A stretch of 64,000 nucleotides of DNA from Liolophura sinensis (lineage: Eukaryota > Mollusca > Polyplacophora > Chitonida > Chitonidae): assembly GCF_032854445.1 (NCBI RefSeq), contig NC_088302.1, positions 6,569,338 to 6,633,337 on the forward strand, read 5' to 3'. Made by a program: the position numbers and the translations under genes. The notes under the pieces were generated by a model. The model saw nothing but the letters and a program-made list of their open reading frames with translations, made no database searches and was not told where the DNA came from. Positions 45,106-56,544 of the stretch are shown here, piece after piece. How positions within the stretch are numbered: the stretch's first letter is position 1; the number at the start of each line of letters is the position of its first letter.

Positions 45106-46079
45106 TATGTAAGGCTAATATTTCAAGTATCAATGGATTTTAACTTTATTATGCTGTATTGCCAAAAGGCAGGAGAGCAAGTCACTGCATATCATTCCCT
45201 TCTGGACACTTCCAGAAGAAACATGTGATAAGGCCAGGAGCATAGCTCTGGCCTCCACAGAGAAGATTAAGGAAGATCGAAGACGAAGAGATGAGTCTCG
45301 CTGATCTAAGACAGCCGCGGGCGCAACCCTGTCCCCTTGCTTTGAGTCATCCGTATATAAAAATTTATAATCCGCATAGTTGGCCTTATTTTAAGGAAAA
45401 CCTTGCTGAATTATCAGAAGATTGGATTTATTGTGTTTACGTCAAATATTAGTTTAAGTTGTGGGAAGTAGCCATGGAGGCTATTCCGGAAAATACACCG
45501 AGGCTATTTCCTCTAGTTTGATATTGGCTTCCACAATATGGTCCCGTATACGAAGATCAAACGGAGGGATCTTGTTAGGTCATTTATTAAGGTTTACATG
45601 GTGGATTGAAAACACAGTCGTAGGTAGAGTTTGTTGGATGAGCTTGAAGCTTTGCAGCATGTTGAAGGCTGTGTGTAATACGTCGGTTATATGAAGAAGG
45701 GTCATTAGCCTATAGGTATAAACTCTCTGCTGGTGAGGTTATACAAGCACCAAGACTGAGCCTCAAACTTTGGTGATGAACCGGATCCAACATTTGAATA
45801 TACGGCTTCCTTGAAGAACCGTAATTGACGGAACCATAGTCTCATTTAGCCTTCACCAGAGAACGATGTAGACTTGAAAACACAGATCGACAAGCACCCT
45901 AATCGGTGCCAGAACGACCTGAATAACAAAAATACGTACTGACGGTTTTAGACGTTGAAAATTTAAAACCATTTTCAGTGGACCATTTTTCTATCTTACT
46001 GAGCCACAGCTGTAACTGACGTTCGATGTTATTTATATTTTTGCATGGTAGCATATCAAGAAATAATCAACAAATAATG

Positions 46080-46344
46080 GGGGCCTCCGTGGCTAAGTCG
46101 GTTAGCGCGCTAGCGCAGCGTAATGACCCAGGAGCCTCTCACAAATGCGGTCGCTGTGAGTTCAAGTCCAGCTCATGCTGGCTTCCTGTCCGGCCGTAAG
46201 TGGGAAGGTCTGCCAGCAACCTGCGGATGGTCGTGGGTTTCCCCCGGGTTGTGCCCGGTTTCCACCCACCATAATGCTGGCCGCCGTCGTATAAGTGAAA
46301 TATTCTTGAATGTGGCGTGAAACACCAATCAAATAAATAAATAA
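46080..46344 (+). mobile_element. SINE-1 copy, full length, 14-bp TSD
   Basis: Complete head (GGCCTCCGTGGCTAAGTCGG), B-box-like GAGTTCAAGTCC, body, and tail with (AAAT)n. Direct repeats ATCAACAAATAATG at 46066-46079 and 46345-46358. Inserted in LINE-B RT sequence. Confidence 0.95.
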
Positions 46345-46407
46345 ATCAACAAATAATGAACCTTCCGTACCAGAGGTTACGGTTTTAGCCAAACCTTTTA
46401 TTTTTAT

Positions 46408-46656
46408 CCAGAGCCTCCGTGGCTCAGTTGGTTAGCGCGCTAGCGCAGCGTAATGACACAGAAGCCTCTCACCAATGCGGTTGCTGTGAGTTCAAGTCAA
46501 GCTCATTCTGGCTTCCTCTCCGGCCGTACGTGGGACGGTCTTCCAGTAACCTGTGGATGATCGTGTGTTTCCTTCGGGCTGTGCCCGGTTTCTTTCTACC
46601 ATAATGCTGGGCCGACGTCGTATAAATGAAGTATTCTTGAGTGCGGCGTAAAAATT
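46408..46656 (+). mobile_element. SINE-1 copy, full length
   Basis: A second SINE-1 only about 50 bp downstream of the previous one and in the same orientation. The tail is eroded (gtgcggcgtaaaaattaaat). Flanking TTATTTTTAT / TTACTTTTAT is a probable target duplication with one mismatch. Confidence 0.92.
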
Positions 46657-47383
46657 AAATTACTTTTATGCTGAACAAAGTAGGCCAAAGAACGGTAATT
46701 ATTTGCATCTGTATGATCTTTACCCGGTTTACACACCGGGATAATACACGCCTGCCTCCATGATTGTGGAAAATTACCAGTTATCCAAATATCATCAAGC
46801 AAACTCAAGAGTGTCTCAAGTGGGTCAGGTGGTAAATGGTTCAGAAACTTATGATATACGTTATCAGGATAAATGGTTATAAAGTTTATAATATACCTTA
46901 TCAGGACCACACGCAGTCATGTGCCCTTTGTAGCGCAGCGTTTACTTCATCGATATTAAATGGACGATTATAATTTGAACAAGATGAAAACACAAGACGG
47001 TTAAGGTTTTCGACACGATAGTCAGAACATCAAAAATAAAATGAAAATTTCAGACATGTTTAAAATCAGATAAGAAAAAACCCAAAACAATTAAAACTCG
47101 AAAACCAACATATCTTAAAAATAGTATATCTAGAAATCTATATGTATGTAACTTTTTTCTTTAAATATTTATGATAACATCGCCAACGATGCTGTCAAAT
47201 AAATCATATATACAGTTGACCGTATAGAATCTCTGCCGAACATGGGCAAAGTTTACAGTCAACCAAGATATGTTTGATGCCATATTGGGCATCGCATCCA
47301 ACACACTCGGGAGCACTGCTCCCATCTAAGATGAAATTGTGTGTTAGACGAGAATGCCATATACGACACCTTGATAAAACTAC

Positions 47384-49530
47384 TTAACCTCTACGAGACT
47401 TTTCGCTAGTATAATTATTGTAGCCAATGACCTGATGAATGGCATGCAGTTTATTGTAAATCTGCAGATCCCATTCACCCTGCCAAAGGCGACGAATATA
47501 TTGAAGAATATTAGTCTTAAAATCACTATATGGTATTTTAATTTTTGACAAAGGTTTAGTAAGGGCATCTTTTGCCTCCCTGTCTACGACTGTTTCCATG
47601 GACACCACTATAACTTCGTATCCAACAGAATATGATATCTTTACCTGTTTTGACCAGTTTTCTATGCAAGGCTATACTCTCAAAAATTAATGGATTTTTA
47701 AATTTATTATTCCAAATTGCCAAAAGGCAAGAATGCGAGTCGCTGCATATCACTGCCCTCTGGGCATGCCCAGAAGAAACACATGATAAGGCCAGGAGTA
47801 TAGCCCTGGTCTCTGCAGAAAAGATTGAAGACGAGGATGGAAGATGGAAAGAAGCAACTCGCTGCTCTAAGACAGCTACAGCTGCAACTCTGTCCCCATC
47901 TTTTGACCCATCAGTATATATAAATTGATAATCCGAATATTTCGCCTTAATTTCAGCAAAACCTTGCTAAAGTATACGAGGATTTGTATTTGATTTCTTA
48001 TATTTACTCAAATCAAATATCAATTTAGGTTGGGGAAGAAGCCATGGAGGGGACTCCGAAAAAGAAACCGGAGCTATGTCCCCAAGTTTAATGTTGACTT
48101 CCACAATATGGTCCTTAACACGAACACCGAACGAAGGGATCTTGTTAGGACATTTAGTATATTTGTCTACATATAATGGATTGAAAACACAGTCGTAGGC
48201 AGGGTTTGTTGGATGTGTTTTAAGCTTAGTAGTATATCGAAGGCTCAGTTTTATACGCCTATGATGTAAAGAAGGCTCATTAGCCTCTACGTATAAACTC
48301 TCTACTGGTGAGGTTATATAAGCACCAAGGCTGAGCCTCAAACCTTGGTGATCAAAGGGATCCAACATTTTAATATACGACTTCCTAGCGGAACCGTAAA
48401 TGATGGATCCATAATCCAATTTAGACCTCACCAGAGAACGATATAGACTGAGTAAAACAGGTCGGCCAGCACCCCAATCGGTGCTAGACACGACCTTAAT
48501 TATATCGAGAGCCTTTGTACAATTAGCATTTTTATATGAGATATAAATGAGAATTTTTTATCAAATATAACCCCTAAAAATTTATTTTCTCCTACAATTT
48601 TCACTGGTTCACCTAGGTGGAATTTCCGTTGATTACAAAAATGCATACCGACGGTTTTAGACGTTGAAAATCTTAAACCATTCCAACTGCCCATTTCTCG
48701 ATCTTATTGAGGCAAAGCTGCAGTTGCCGCTCGATGTTATTCATATTTTTAGCACGGTAGCATATCAGGAAGTCATCTACATATAATGAACCCTCAGTGC
48801 CCGATGTTAATGCTTTAGCCAAACTGTTAATTATCTATGCTGAACAGCGTTGGTGATAGAATGCGTGCCTGGGGTACACCCATTTCCTTCTCGCAAGAGT
48901 CAGAAAGATTGGACCCCACCCGTACCTTAAACTGACTATCCGATACAAGTTGAGATATAAATAAAAGTAAGCGACCTTTCAATCCCATATCCGCAAGGTC
49001 TTTTAAAATACCATATTTCCATGTGGTGTCGTAGGCCTTTTCAAGGTCGAAAAATATCGATACCACATGTTCATTATTAACAAAACCATCATGAATAAAG
49101 GTTTCGAATCGAACAAGGTGATCCATGGTAGATCTACCTTGCCGAAAACCACACTGAATATTAGAGAGTAACTTGTTGGTTTCAAGAAACCAACAAGTGT
49201 ACTATTAATCATCCGTTCCATAGTCTTTCAGGCACAGCTGGTAAAAGCTATGGGACGGTAATTATTTGGATCAGTATGATCGTTTTCCGGTTTGGGAACC
49301 GGAATAATACACACCTCCCTCCACAACGATGGGAAATTACCAGTTATCCAAATATCATTAAGCAAGTCCAAGAGAGTCTTCAGTGGCTCAGGTGGTAAAT
49401 GATTCAGAAACTTAAAATATACGTTATCAGGACCACAAGCAGTATTGTGGGCATTTTTCAATGCAGTTTTAACTTCTTCGATATTAAAAGGACGATTATA
49501 ATCTTCTAAATTCTTAGAAGAAAAGGGCAA
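47384..49530 (-). pseudogene. LINE-B ORF2, RT and RNase H parts, frameshifted
   Basis: The fragments keep family motifs: RT fingers near 49400-49300 (NAHNTACGPDNVYFKFLNHL, SLWREVCIIPVPKPENDHTD), IFFDLEKAYDTTWKYGILKD near 49060, GVPQARILSPTLFS near 48860, the RT thumb at 48491-47967 (DWGAGRPVLLSLYRSLVRSK) and RNase H (ICSDSHSCLLAIWNN). The usual GVPQGSVLSP is changed to GVPQARILSP. Frames break repeatedly, so no protein is made. Confidence 0.88.
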
Positions 49531-49651
49531 TTTAATTCTCTCCTTCTGCTTTTTAATATGTTGAAATTCTGAAGTATAATTCTCAGAAGAAGATTTCTTG
49601 GAAATTGTCTCAGCTAATTTATTGGCTATATCAGATGGAGAGGTTAATATA

Positions 49652-51259
49652 CACTGTTGACCATAAAGTTGGAATAAATTAATTCGACGACTGAATTCGG
49701 AGTTATTCTAATTGTACGCGGTATTGAATGCTTGATTATGGCGTAGATATCAGCATAACACCAAATGTTGGTCTTTTCTACACATATCAGCCTATTGTAA
49801 TCTTTAATGGATCGATCATAGGCTATAGAACGGCGTAAAAACAAAAACTGGCATTTCAAGACAAAAGGATTGAAGGCTTTACTGCAATGTCTCCATATCA
49901 CAAACATAAATGTATTCGTTCCCTTCGTATTATAAGTTACAGACAATACAGTTTCTAAGAGAAACAGTCATTAATATCTTGTATGGCCACCCCTGACACG
50001 AATCAATGCGTCAAGACGTCGTTGCATGCTGTCGACCAGATTGTTAATGAATTCAAATGGGCAGAACGTTCCACTCATTGATCAGAGCCTGTGCCAGTTC
50101 TTGCAGATTTTCAGCAATATTGTCACGTGCGTTGATGGCTCGCCCTAAGTTGTCCCAGGCATGTTCTATTGGGTTCATATCAGGGGAACACGATGGCCAA
50201 GGTAACTGCTCCACCCCTTGTGCCCGAAGAAATTCTCGTGTTGCAGCGGCCCTGTGTGGTGTAGCGTTGTCGTCTTGCAAACGAAAATTGTCTCCATAAA
50301 CCCTTCGTGCGTATGGAAGACAATGGTTTTCAAGGATATCAATGTACACGACGGCGTTGACGTTTTCGTCGGGCACCACCAACGGCGTTTTTCCACCATA
50401 GTGAATACCGGCCCAAACCATTACTGAACCGCCACCCCCTTGATTGTTTTCCTGCACACAGTTATCTCGAAGGCTTTCTCCTCGCAAACGACGAACCCTT
50501 TGCCTTCCGTCCACAGGTTTCAGGAAGAAGCGACTCTCATCCGTGAAGAGCACATGTCGCCAATGCCCTAACTGCAATTGGGCGGTAAGGCGGGGACATT
50601 TGATCATACGTCTTGCTCGATAACCATGTTATAAAAATCTGCGATTCACCGTTGTTCGGGAAACATTGATTCCGTAATGCCTCCGCCACAAACGGCGAAG
50701 ATGGTTCGCAGACATTTTCCGGTTTGTGCGAGAGAGATTGAGCAGTCGGCGGTCATGCCGTCTCGTAGTCAGTCGTGGTTGTCCTGGAGTTTGACGTGGC
50801 CGCAAATGACCCACGTCTCGATGACGTCTGATGATTTTGCGGACTACTTTGCGATATGCCTACAAAATCGGCAACATCGGACTGTTTGTAGCCTTCTTGA
50901 TGGAGGGCAACCACTCTCCGGCGTATTGGCATTGGAGTAGCACGAGGCATAGCCGGAATCCCCGCTACACTACTTTTTGTTCCATGCGAAACCGAGAACT
51001 CCGTTATGCGCGAGGTAATTTGACCTATGTCTGACTGAAGATCACTGGAGAAGCACCAGGCACAGGGCTTTTTATCACTACCATCAGAGCCTCTTATGTA
51101 ATTCTCATATTAGCATAGAATAAAACATTTTTGTACACGTAGTAGAGAGAGATTATGCATCAATTCGTGTCGGCTTATATTATTTTTGAGGCGAAAAATA
51201 ATATTAAACTTCTGGGATTGTGGCTAAAATATTTTATTCCAACTTTATGGTCAACAGTG
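49652..51259 (-). mobile_element. Mar-1: Tc1/mariner-type DNA transposon, 1608 bp
   Basis: Perfect terminal inverted repeats of about 27 bp (CACTGTTGACCATAAAGTTG...) at 49652-49678 and 51233-51259 are flanked by TA on both sides (49650-49651, 51260-51261), the Tc1/mariner target duplication. The element carries one damaged transposase gene in minus orientation. It is inserted in the EN-RT linker of LINE-B. Confidence 0.97.
50053..50950 (-). pseudogene. Mar-1 transposase (DD34E-type DDE enzyme), broken
   Basis: The N-terminal helix-turn-helix part starts at 50950 (MPRATPMPIRRRVVALHQEG, YKQSDVADFVGIS). A frameshift near 50850 moves to the frame with RPRQTPGQPRLTTRRHDRRL (second HTH region), which ends at a stop near 50629. 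The catalytic part (50607-50053) is intact: HVLFTDESRF (first Asp), LQDDNATPHRAA (second Asp), SPDMNPIEHAWDNLG (Glu). The total would be about 300 residues, close to the normal size of Tc1 transposases. At least one frameshift and one stop inactivate it. Confidence 0.93.
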
Positions 51260-52007
51260 TAGTATCTTCATCTTTTAAATGCTGGACTTTTGCTTTAGTA
51301 CCGATCGATTGGCCTTAACTCTAACAATACTAACCTGGTTTAAATTATTATCTGTAGGCCATATATTAAAACTTCGCTTGGCCTTTTATGGTCCTTAATG
51401 GCTTTGCAACAGTCCTTTATCGTACCAGGGTTTGCTTTTGGATTTCGGAAAATAAAACCTGACCAATTCTCTGACCCACTGTCCAGATCTCGCGATACCT
51501 CATTTTTACGTTTTTAGAAGCATTTGAAGACGAAATTGAAGATGCGATATAAAAATATAACTATTTATAATTCATCCTCCCCTGTCCTTCATCCACCACG
51601 GAGTGCCAACAAAGGCGGAGTCTAAACCAACGGATATCCAGCAGGATGAATACCCAGTATTCATCCATGAAAGGCGCACTAAGGTGGCTCACAGGGGAGA
51701 GCTTTAGGTTAGTTGCCTTTTACGACAATCCTGCCTAGACGGCCGAGGTCCTATTTTTTTTTTGCCCCGGAGACCCCATGGGGGCAGGGGGTATCACATT
51801 AATATATTATATCCCTTCATTTAATGCTTAATAGTTTATTTATTCCCTACTGATGTTGATCAAATTTGTGTCACAAGTTGATCTTCCTCCTACTGTAATT
51901 TCTTTTTCCCTACCACTCTATGCCATCACTCATCCTGATCATTCATCACCCATGTTAATACATTTTGACTAATGCTCACTAAAAGATCTAGCTGAGATTT
52001 CGCGCCG

Positions 52008-52247
52008 TGTTATATGAAGTCTTAGGATAAAGGAGGTAACAGCTTTGTGCCATATTACATGGAGGATGTTTTACCTGGATGTTTAGCAGACACTCGTGGT
52101 TACATGGCTGCAAACGCTTTGTTTTTTGCCCCCTCAGGTCATCCTGTCCTGAACAAAATCCAGAGAAGACCGGAAATAAAATAATTCCACTCACTTCAAC
52201 CAGTCGTTCTTCGTTTTAATTTCCCAATCGAAGGGCACCACGCGACA
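52008..52247 (+). repeat. Gypsy-2: possible 5' LTR, 240 bp
   Basis: It begins TGTTATATGAAG and ends CGCGACA, so it has TGT...ACA ends. It contains AATAAA at about 52174 and is followed, after one base, by a retroelement primer-binding sequence. No second copy of the LTR is in the window, so the left border is an inference from the TGT end. Confidence 0.45.
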
Positions 52248-52248
52248 T

Positions 52249-52266
52249 TGGCGCCTGAAATGGGAC
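52249..52266 (+). promoter_or_regulatory. Probable primer-binding site of Gypsy-2 (tRNA-Lys type)
   Basis: TGGCGCCTGAAATGGGAC begins with the complement of the tRNA CCA end and a GGCGCC-type acceptor stem. It differs at three positions from the well-known lysine-tRNA primer-binding sequence. Its place directly after an ACA end is as expected for minus-strand priming in LTR elements. Confidence 0.55.
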
Positions 52267-52493
52267 TGTGAAAAGAGAACGGACTGATTGTAGGTCTAGA
52301 CGTGTTTCCGGTATAGCTGTGCACTCTGTTGTGAGATCGCCACCACCCATCAGCTGTGCAGTTACTGTTGTAGTGCACTTGTTGAACTTCTGATTGGCCA
52401 TTCGCGGTTCCAGGATTTAATCGCGTTCGCGGATAGTAAGATTAACATCTTCATGAACGTTGGATCCTTGTAACAGAACTTTGTGTAAATTGA

Positions 52494-52852
52494 GTGAGTG
52501 CTTGGGGTTTAACGTCGTTCTCAACAATTTTTCAGTCATATGATGACGAAGGAATCATTAGGGTGCATGTACGTGTAATGTGCCTCCTTGTTGCAGGACG
52601 GACTTCCACCGCTCTTTTATTTAGTGCTGCCTCACTGAGACGACTTACCGAAGGCAAGCAAGGCGCCCCGCCCGAGCCATTATACTGATACGGGTCAACC
52701 AGTCGTTGCACTATCTCCTTCATGCTGAACGCCAAGCGAGGAAGTTACAACTTCCTCTTTTAAAGTCTTAGGTGTGACTCGATCAAGGATTGATCCTGGA
52801 TCTACCGGTCCCTGAAGCGGACGCTCTACCAACTGTGCTATCCGGGCCGGTC
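52494..52852 (-). mobile_element. SINE-2 copy, full length with tRNA-like head, 12-bp TSD
   Basis: The head at the high coordinate reads, reversed, CCGGCCCGGATAGCACAGTT (A box) with an anticodon-like arm (TCCGCTTCAGGGACCGG). The B-box-like region is GATCGAGTCACACC, followed by the SINE-2 body. The 3' tail (gacgttaaaccccaagca plus ACTC units) lies at 52494. Direct repeats TGTGTAAATTGA at 52482-52493 and 52853-52864 flank it. The head resembles a proline- or lysine-type tRNA. Confidence 0.95.
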
Positions 52853-52864
52853 TGTGTAAATTGA

Positions 52865-53530
52865 AGGAGTTGATTTCATAAGACGTCAGCTTATATTTGG
52901 TGTTAGGTTTAGGGTTAAGTAATAAATAGTTGGACTGTGTGAGCGTGAACTGACTGACTTACATGACATTTTGACTTTGGGGTGGGGATATTGCTTTAGT
53001 TTGTCTAACCCCATGTTGTGTACTAACCCTCTAACCCATTAGTGACTTGATCATTCTCTGCTTCGCCTATAGAGATCTTGCTTTGTAGGTTCTCATGATG
53101 GCCACAAACAAATGGCTGGAAAATATCATCTGATAAGCTGAACAAATGGCACGTCTGGGTGAGAGACAGAGGTTGCAAATGTTGAAGAATGAATTCTGGA
53201 TGGTTTTGTACAGTAATAGTCGAAAATCTGTCACTCGCCATAAGTTTGACTCCGATTTCCCCTAAAATGAGTTATGGCGAGACGTTAGGGCGGTGGAGAA
53301 GGAGTTACTAGACGTGAACCGAATTAAAGGGTGCAACAAGCACTCATTGGAGGTAGGTTCTGAGGCTGAAAATCCGGCCCACTACGGAGCTAAGGTCCAG
53401 CGCATAGCAAACTTGGAACAGAGGTCTAAGGGAACTGTTTATATGGATTACTTGTCCCAAATCCTAGACCGCTTAGACATAATAGGGAAAAAATGACCGG
53501 TAATTTCCGCGTTCGCGGGCATGGTGGTGG
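52865..53530. other. Interior of the presumed Gypsy-2, no certain gene
   Basis: An open frame 53293-53496 (67 codons) and a minus frame 53241-53023 are the only candidates. The position between a PBS and a pol fragment suggests decayed gag/protease, but no zinc knuckle or DTG/DSG motif is visible. Confidence 0.3.
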
Positions 53531-53533
53531 TAG

Positions 53534-53809
53534 ATGTACTTCGGACCCGAGGCAGAATACTCGCAATACGCCATTACCAGAACAGTCGGATTTAAACGAG
53601 TAACGACCTCTGCTACCGGGCAGATCGGGGGTCGTTCAGTAACGTGCCCGGGAAAAACTACACTAGTTTGCAAGCTCAGCGAGTCTAGCATTACTCATGA
53701 GATCAACCTTCGGGATGAAACCGCGTTCAAAGAGACACACAGGAGGATCCGACCGGCAATGATTCAGGAGGTAAGGAAGCATCTGCAGGAAATGTTAAGA
53801 GATTGGTGA
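53534..53809 (+). pseudogene. Gypsy-2 pol fragment at the start of RT
   Basis: 91 codons. The last 38 read HEINLRDETAFKETHRRIRP followed by AMIQEVRKHLQEMLRDW. This matches the segment just before the RT core of Ty3/Gypsy pol, where conserved text normally continues into the fingers domain. The frame stops there, so RT itself is lost. The first 50 codons are not recognised. Confidence 0.6.
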
Positions 53810-54159
53810 AATCCGAGAGTCTTAACAGTCCATTTTCCTCCGAAGTATAGCATTATTAAACAAAGGCCATAAATACCAAGGGGCGGTCTATAGGTATACC
53901 TACCATACAAAAATTATTTTAAGTGTCTATTTTTCTTCCAAGAAAAATGGAAAGAAATATTGAAGGCACTTACAGACAGATTTTCGCACTCGTTTATCTG
54001 AACTTTATGTATTATCTACCTTTATTCCACCTTTAAAGAAATTGAAAAAAAATGGATACTTTTTACATGTTATTAAAAGAAATGAAATTCCCCGAGCTTC
54101 ATGAATAAAAATAAACGCCAGCAATAAACTTTCATGGAGAACAAAAATCCCGTGTTGTG
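53810..54159. other. No recognisable feature
   Basis: AT-rich sequence between the Gypsy-2 fragment and a LINE-B 3' fragment. Confidence 0.5.
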
Positions 54160-54600
54160 ATTTTAGTTCAAATATTTATAAGCATATTCGTCTCGTTCAG
54201 TTGGGTGATGGGGTCTGGAAGTCCATAAGAGCCTGTATGCTATTCATCCCGTCATTAGCTTTTATTCATACACTGACGGTATGCCTCGCAGAAACCAAGT
54301 AGTTTTATCGAGTTGCTGCAAACCGCATTCTCCTTTAACACAGTTTTATTCTTGATGGGAGCAGTGCTCTCAAGTGTGTTGGATGTGATGCTGAATACGG
54401 CAACAAACATGTCCTGGTTGACAGTGTGGGCAAATGCTCTGCAGAGTTAATTCAATAATTTATTTGACAGCATTGTTGGCGATGCTATTATTAAATATTT
54501 AAAGGCCATTTGCCCCGTTTTACAAATGTAGTTGTGTTACATGTATTGTGTTTTCGAGTTACAACTAGGGTTTTATTCTTTTAACCATGTCCTTTATGAT
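54160..54600 (+). mobile_element. LINE-B 3' fragment
   Basis: Coding sequence for the ORF2 C-terminus (cgtctcgttcagttgggtga, then tgtgttggatgtgatgctg for the zinc motif) and part of the 3'UTR (gtgttttcgagttacaact). The terminal tail is missing. Confidence 0.8.
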
Positions 54601-55651
54601 TCACTCAGAAAAAAGTTTAAATTTATCTTAGTCATTCAATAGTCGTTGCGAATCCAGTGAAATATAATAAAACCTTTGACGTCTAATTAAAACTAGAATA
54701 CGTTGCCTCCAAAGGATATCTATTTAGAGCGATTCCTTTGAGATCCTGTTAAATATAGACGTTTTTTATATAGTTCTACGCGTTGGCAATAAAACTGTTG
54801 GTTCTTGTAAAAATCCCATGACACAAATCCCAGCTTTCCATACATGCGCCATTGGGATGTATTTTAAAAATCGCGTATTTTCTCAGCTCTCATTCGTCAA
54901 AATTGGGGTGATCAGAAACATGTCAATTTTGTCCGCTCATCGCCGATATCCTTTCATCACAGCAACTTAAACCCTGCATTGTGTTCATTTATTGTTCAAT
55001 AAAATATGAGAAAATCCGGGGTGTAAACTGGATGAGAGAATCTACACATAAACAATGATTGCAACACTGCTCCAGAAATATTTCAAATGCACACAATCTG
55101 TACATTTTTTTTTAAATATTGTTATATAGTAAAGTAGGCTACAGGTTAGTTTGGTACATGTTTCTGGCAAGAGGTTTAGCCACTGTCTTAAAAAAATCAT
55201 CGCCCTTTACATTTTTTTTAGTTGACCTTTGCTTATGGAACCTCTGCCAGATATTAACAACAGGGCTTGTTAATTTCGACAAAAAATGTATGATTATGTG
55301 AATTTAATACGGTTCTTGTCCACAGTGGCGGACGTGTATCCAGATAAACTCAGGACAATAATGGCATAAAGGGAGAAAAACTTGAGCTGAAGCGGCCAGA
55401 GCAGTTGATACCGGATATCTCCATACATCTCCGTATCAGCAACCTTCAGCTGTGGATGATAGCCATTTTTTCCAGAATATTAATCGGCTGCTACGCAGTT
55501 CTGAATAGAAAATAGTGAGAGATGTGACGAGTGACATTAGGTCCAGAAGACTCACCAGTCACATAATGTCTTTGTGTCTCATTTCTCATGAGGGTAATCT
55601 TTTACATGATTTTACAACTGATGTACGTAAGTTTGTATGCCAACAAACACT
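54601..55651. other. No recognisable feature
   Basis: No open frame above 60 codons carries a domain, and no local repeat family matches. Confidence 0.5.
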
Positions 55652-55658
55652 ACTTCAG

Positions 55659-55974
55659 TCTCCGCTTCCTGAGCGGTAGATCCACGATCAATCCTGGGTC
55701 GAGTCACACCTAAGACTTTAAAAGGGGAAATTTTAATGTCCTCGCTTGGCGTTCAGCATGAAGGGGACAGTGCAACGACTGGTTGACCCGTATCAGTATA
55801 ATGGCTCGGGCGGGGCGCCTTACTTGCCTTCGGTAAGTCGTCTCAGTGAAGCAGCACTAGATAAAAGAGCTGTGGAAATCCGTCTTGCTACAAGGAAGCG
55901 CAATACATATACCCTAAGGTTTCCTTCGTCATCATATGACTGAAAAATTGTTGAGTACGACGTTACTCACTCAC
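55659..55974 (+). mobile_element. SINE-2 copy, 5'-truncated
   Basis: It starts within the anticodon arm (ccgcttcctgagcggtagat), includes the B-box region GGGTCGAGTCACACC and the body, and ends gagtacgacgtt plus ACTC units. Short direct repeats ACTTCAG (55652-55658, 55976-55982) are a likely target duplication. Confidence 0.9.
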
Positions 55975-55982
55975 AACTTCAG

Positions 55983-56544
55983 CCAGGCGTATTTCTCTGT
56001 ATCAACATACATGTAATGCTATATCCTCAAATGAAAGGTCAAATAGTGGGGAAAAAATAACAGTAAATTTCACATAACAATATCTACAAATGTTTGGCCC
56101 TTGTGTAGTTCTAAGGCTATAATGTTCTTGGTCATGTCCACGAAAGACTCCGATCCAGACAGAAATAATCGTTTTCTTCCAGCGGACTTTTAATACTTCT
56201 TTGATCACAACGTCAACGTCTACGTCTAATAATGGCAGATATAGCAACAGGCATACATATATTCAGTCAACGATACTTATCGGAAATACTGGGTGTGTAT
56301 GTTGGTTTTCACTAAGCCACTAACGCTGATAGGAAAAGTAATAATGTGGACAGGTATTGACCTTGGAATGTTGCGCAAAAGGTAACCACGTTGAAGAAAC
56401 ACTGTTTCCGTTAGCACAGCTGTGTCTCCATGAGGTTATAAACATTTAGGTAAATTCAGTCCACCATATGGCTGACTTCAAGAAGCATGGCCATCGTGCA
56501 TATCTGCTCATTTACGCTCATGTTTACTAATATTTCCTCCTTAA
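55983..56544. other. No recognisable feature
   Basis: Sequence between a SINE-2 and the next LINE-B 5'UTR. A minus-strand open frame of 81 codons (56247-56002) has no recognised domain. Confidence 0.5.

Larger units (their letters stand above)
44089..46977 (-). mobile_element. LINE-B copy with nested SINE-2 and two SINE-1
   Basis: From the low coordinate: 3'UTR, ORF2 C-terminus and RNase H (to 44871), SINE-2, more RNase H (45114-45460), RT thumb/palm (45460-46065), SINE-1, a short RT piece, SINE-1, then RT fingers (46660-46960, minus strand NFPQSWRQACIIPVCKPGKD). It ends at 46977, where it joins the 3'UTR of the next copy at a shared 'gaacaag', suggesting a recombination or deletion junction. 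Heavily mutated. Confidence 0.85.
46978..51790 (-). mobile_element. LINE-B copy with 5'UTR, interrupted by Mar-1; EN and ORF1 largely deleted
   Basis: From the low coordinate: 3'UTR (lacking its last ~60 bp), ORF2 C-terminus, RNase H (47384-48000), RT (48000-49530), the RT-EN linker cut by Mar-1, linker continuation (51262-51440), unassigned sequence, then LINE-B 5'UTR (51590-51790). The EN and ORF1 parts expected between linker and 5'UTR are missing. Confidence 0.8.

Noticed and set aside
46080-46200. tRNA genes at SINE heads (also 16805, 34649, 52852)
   Set aside because: The heads keep A and B boxes but not a full cloverleaf. They continue into a SINE body and tail and have target duplications.
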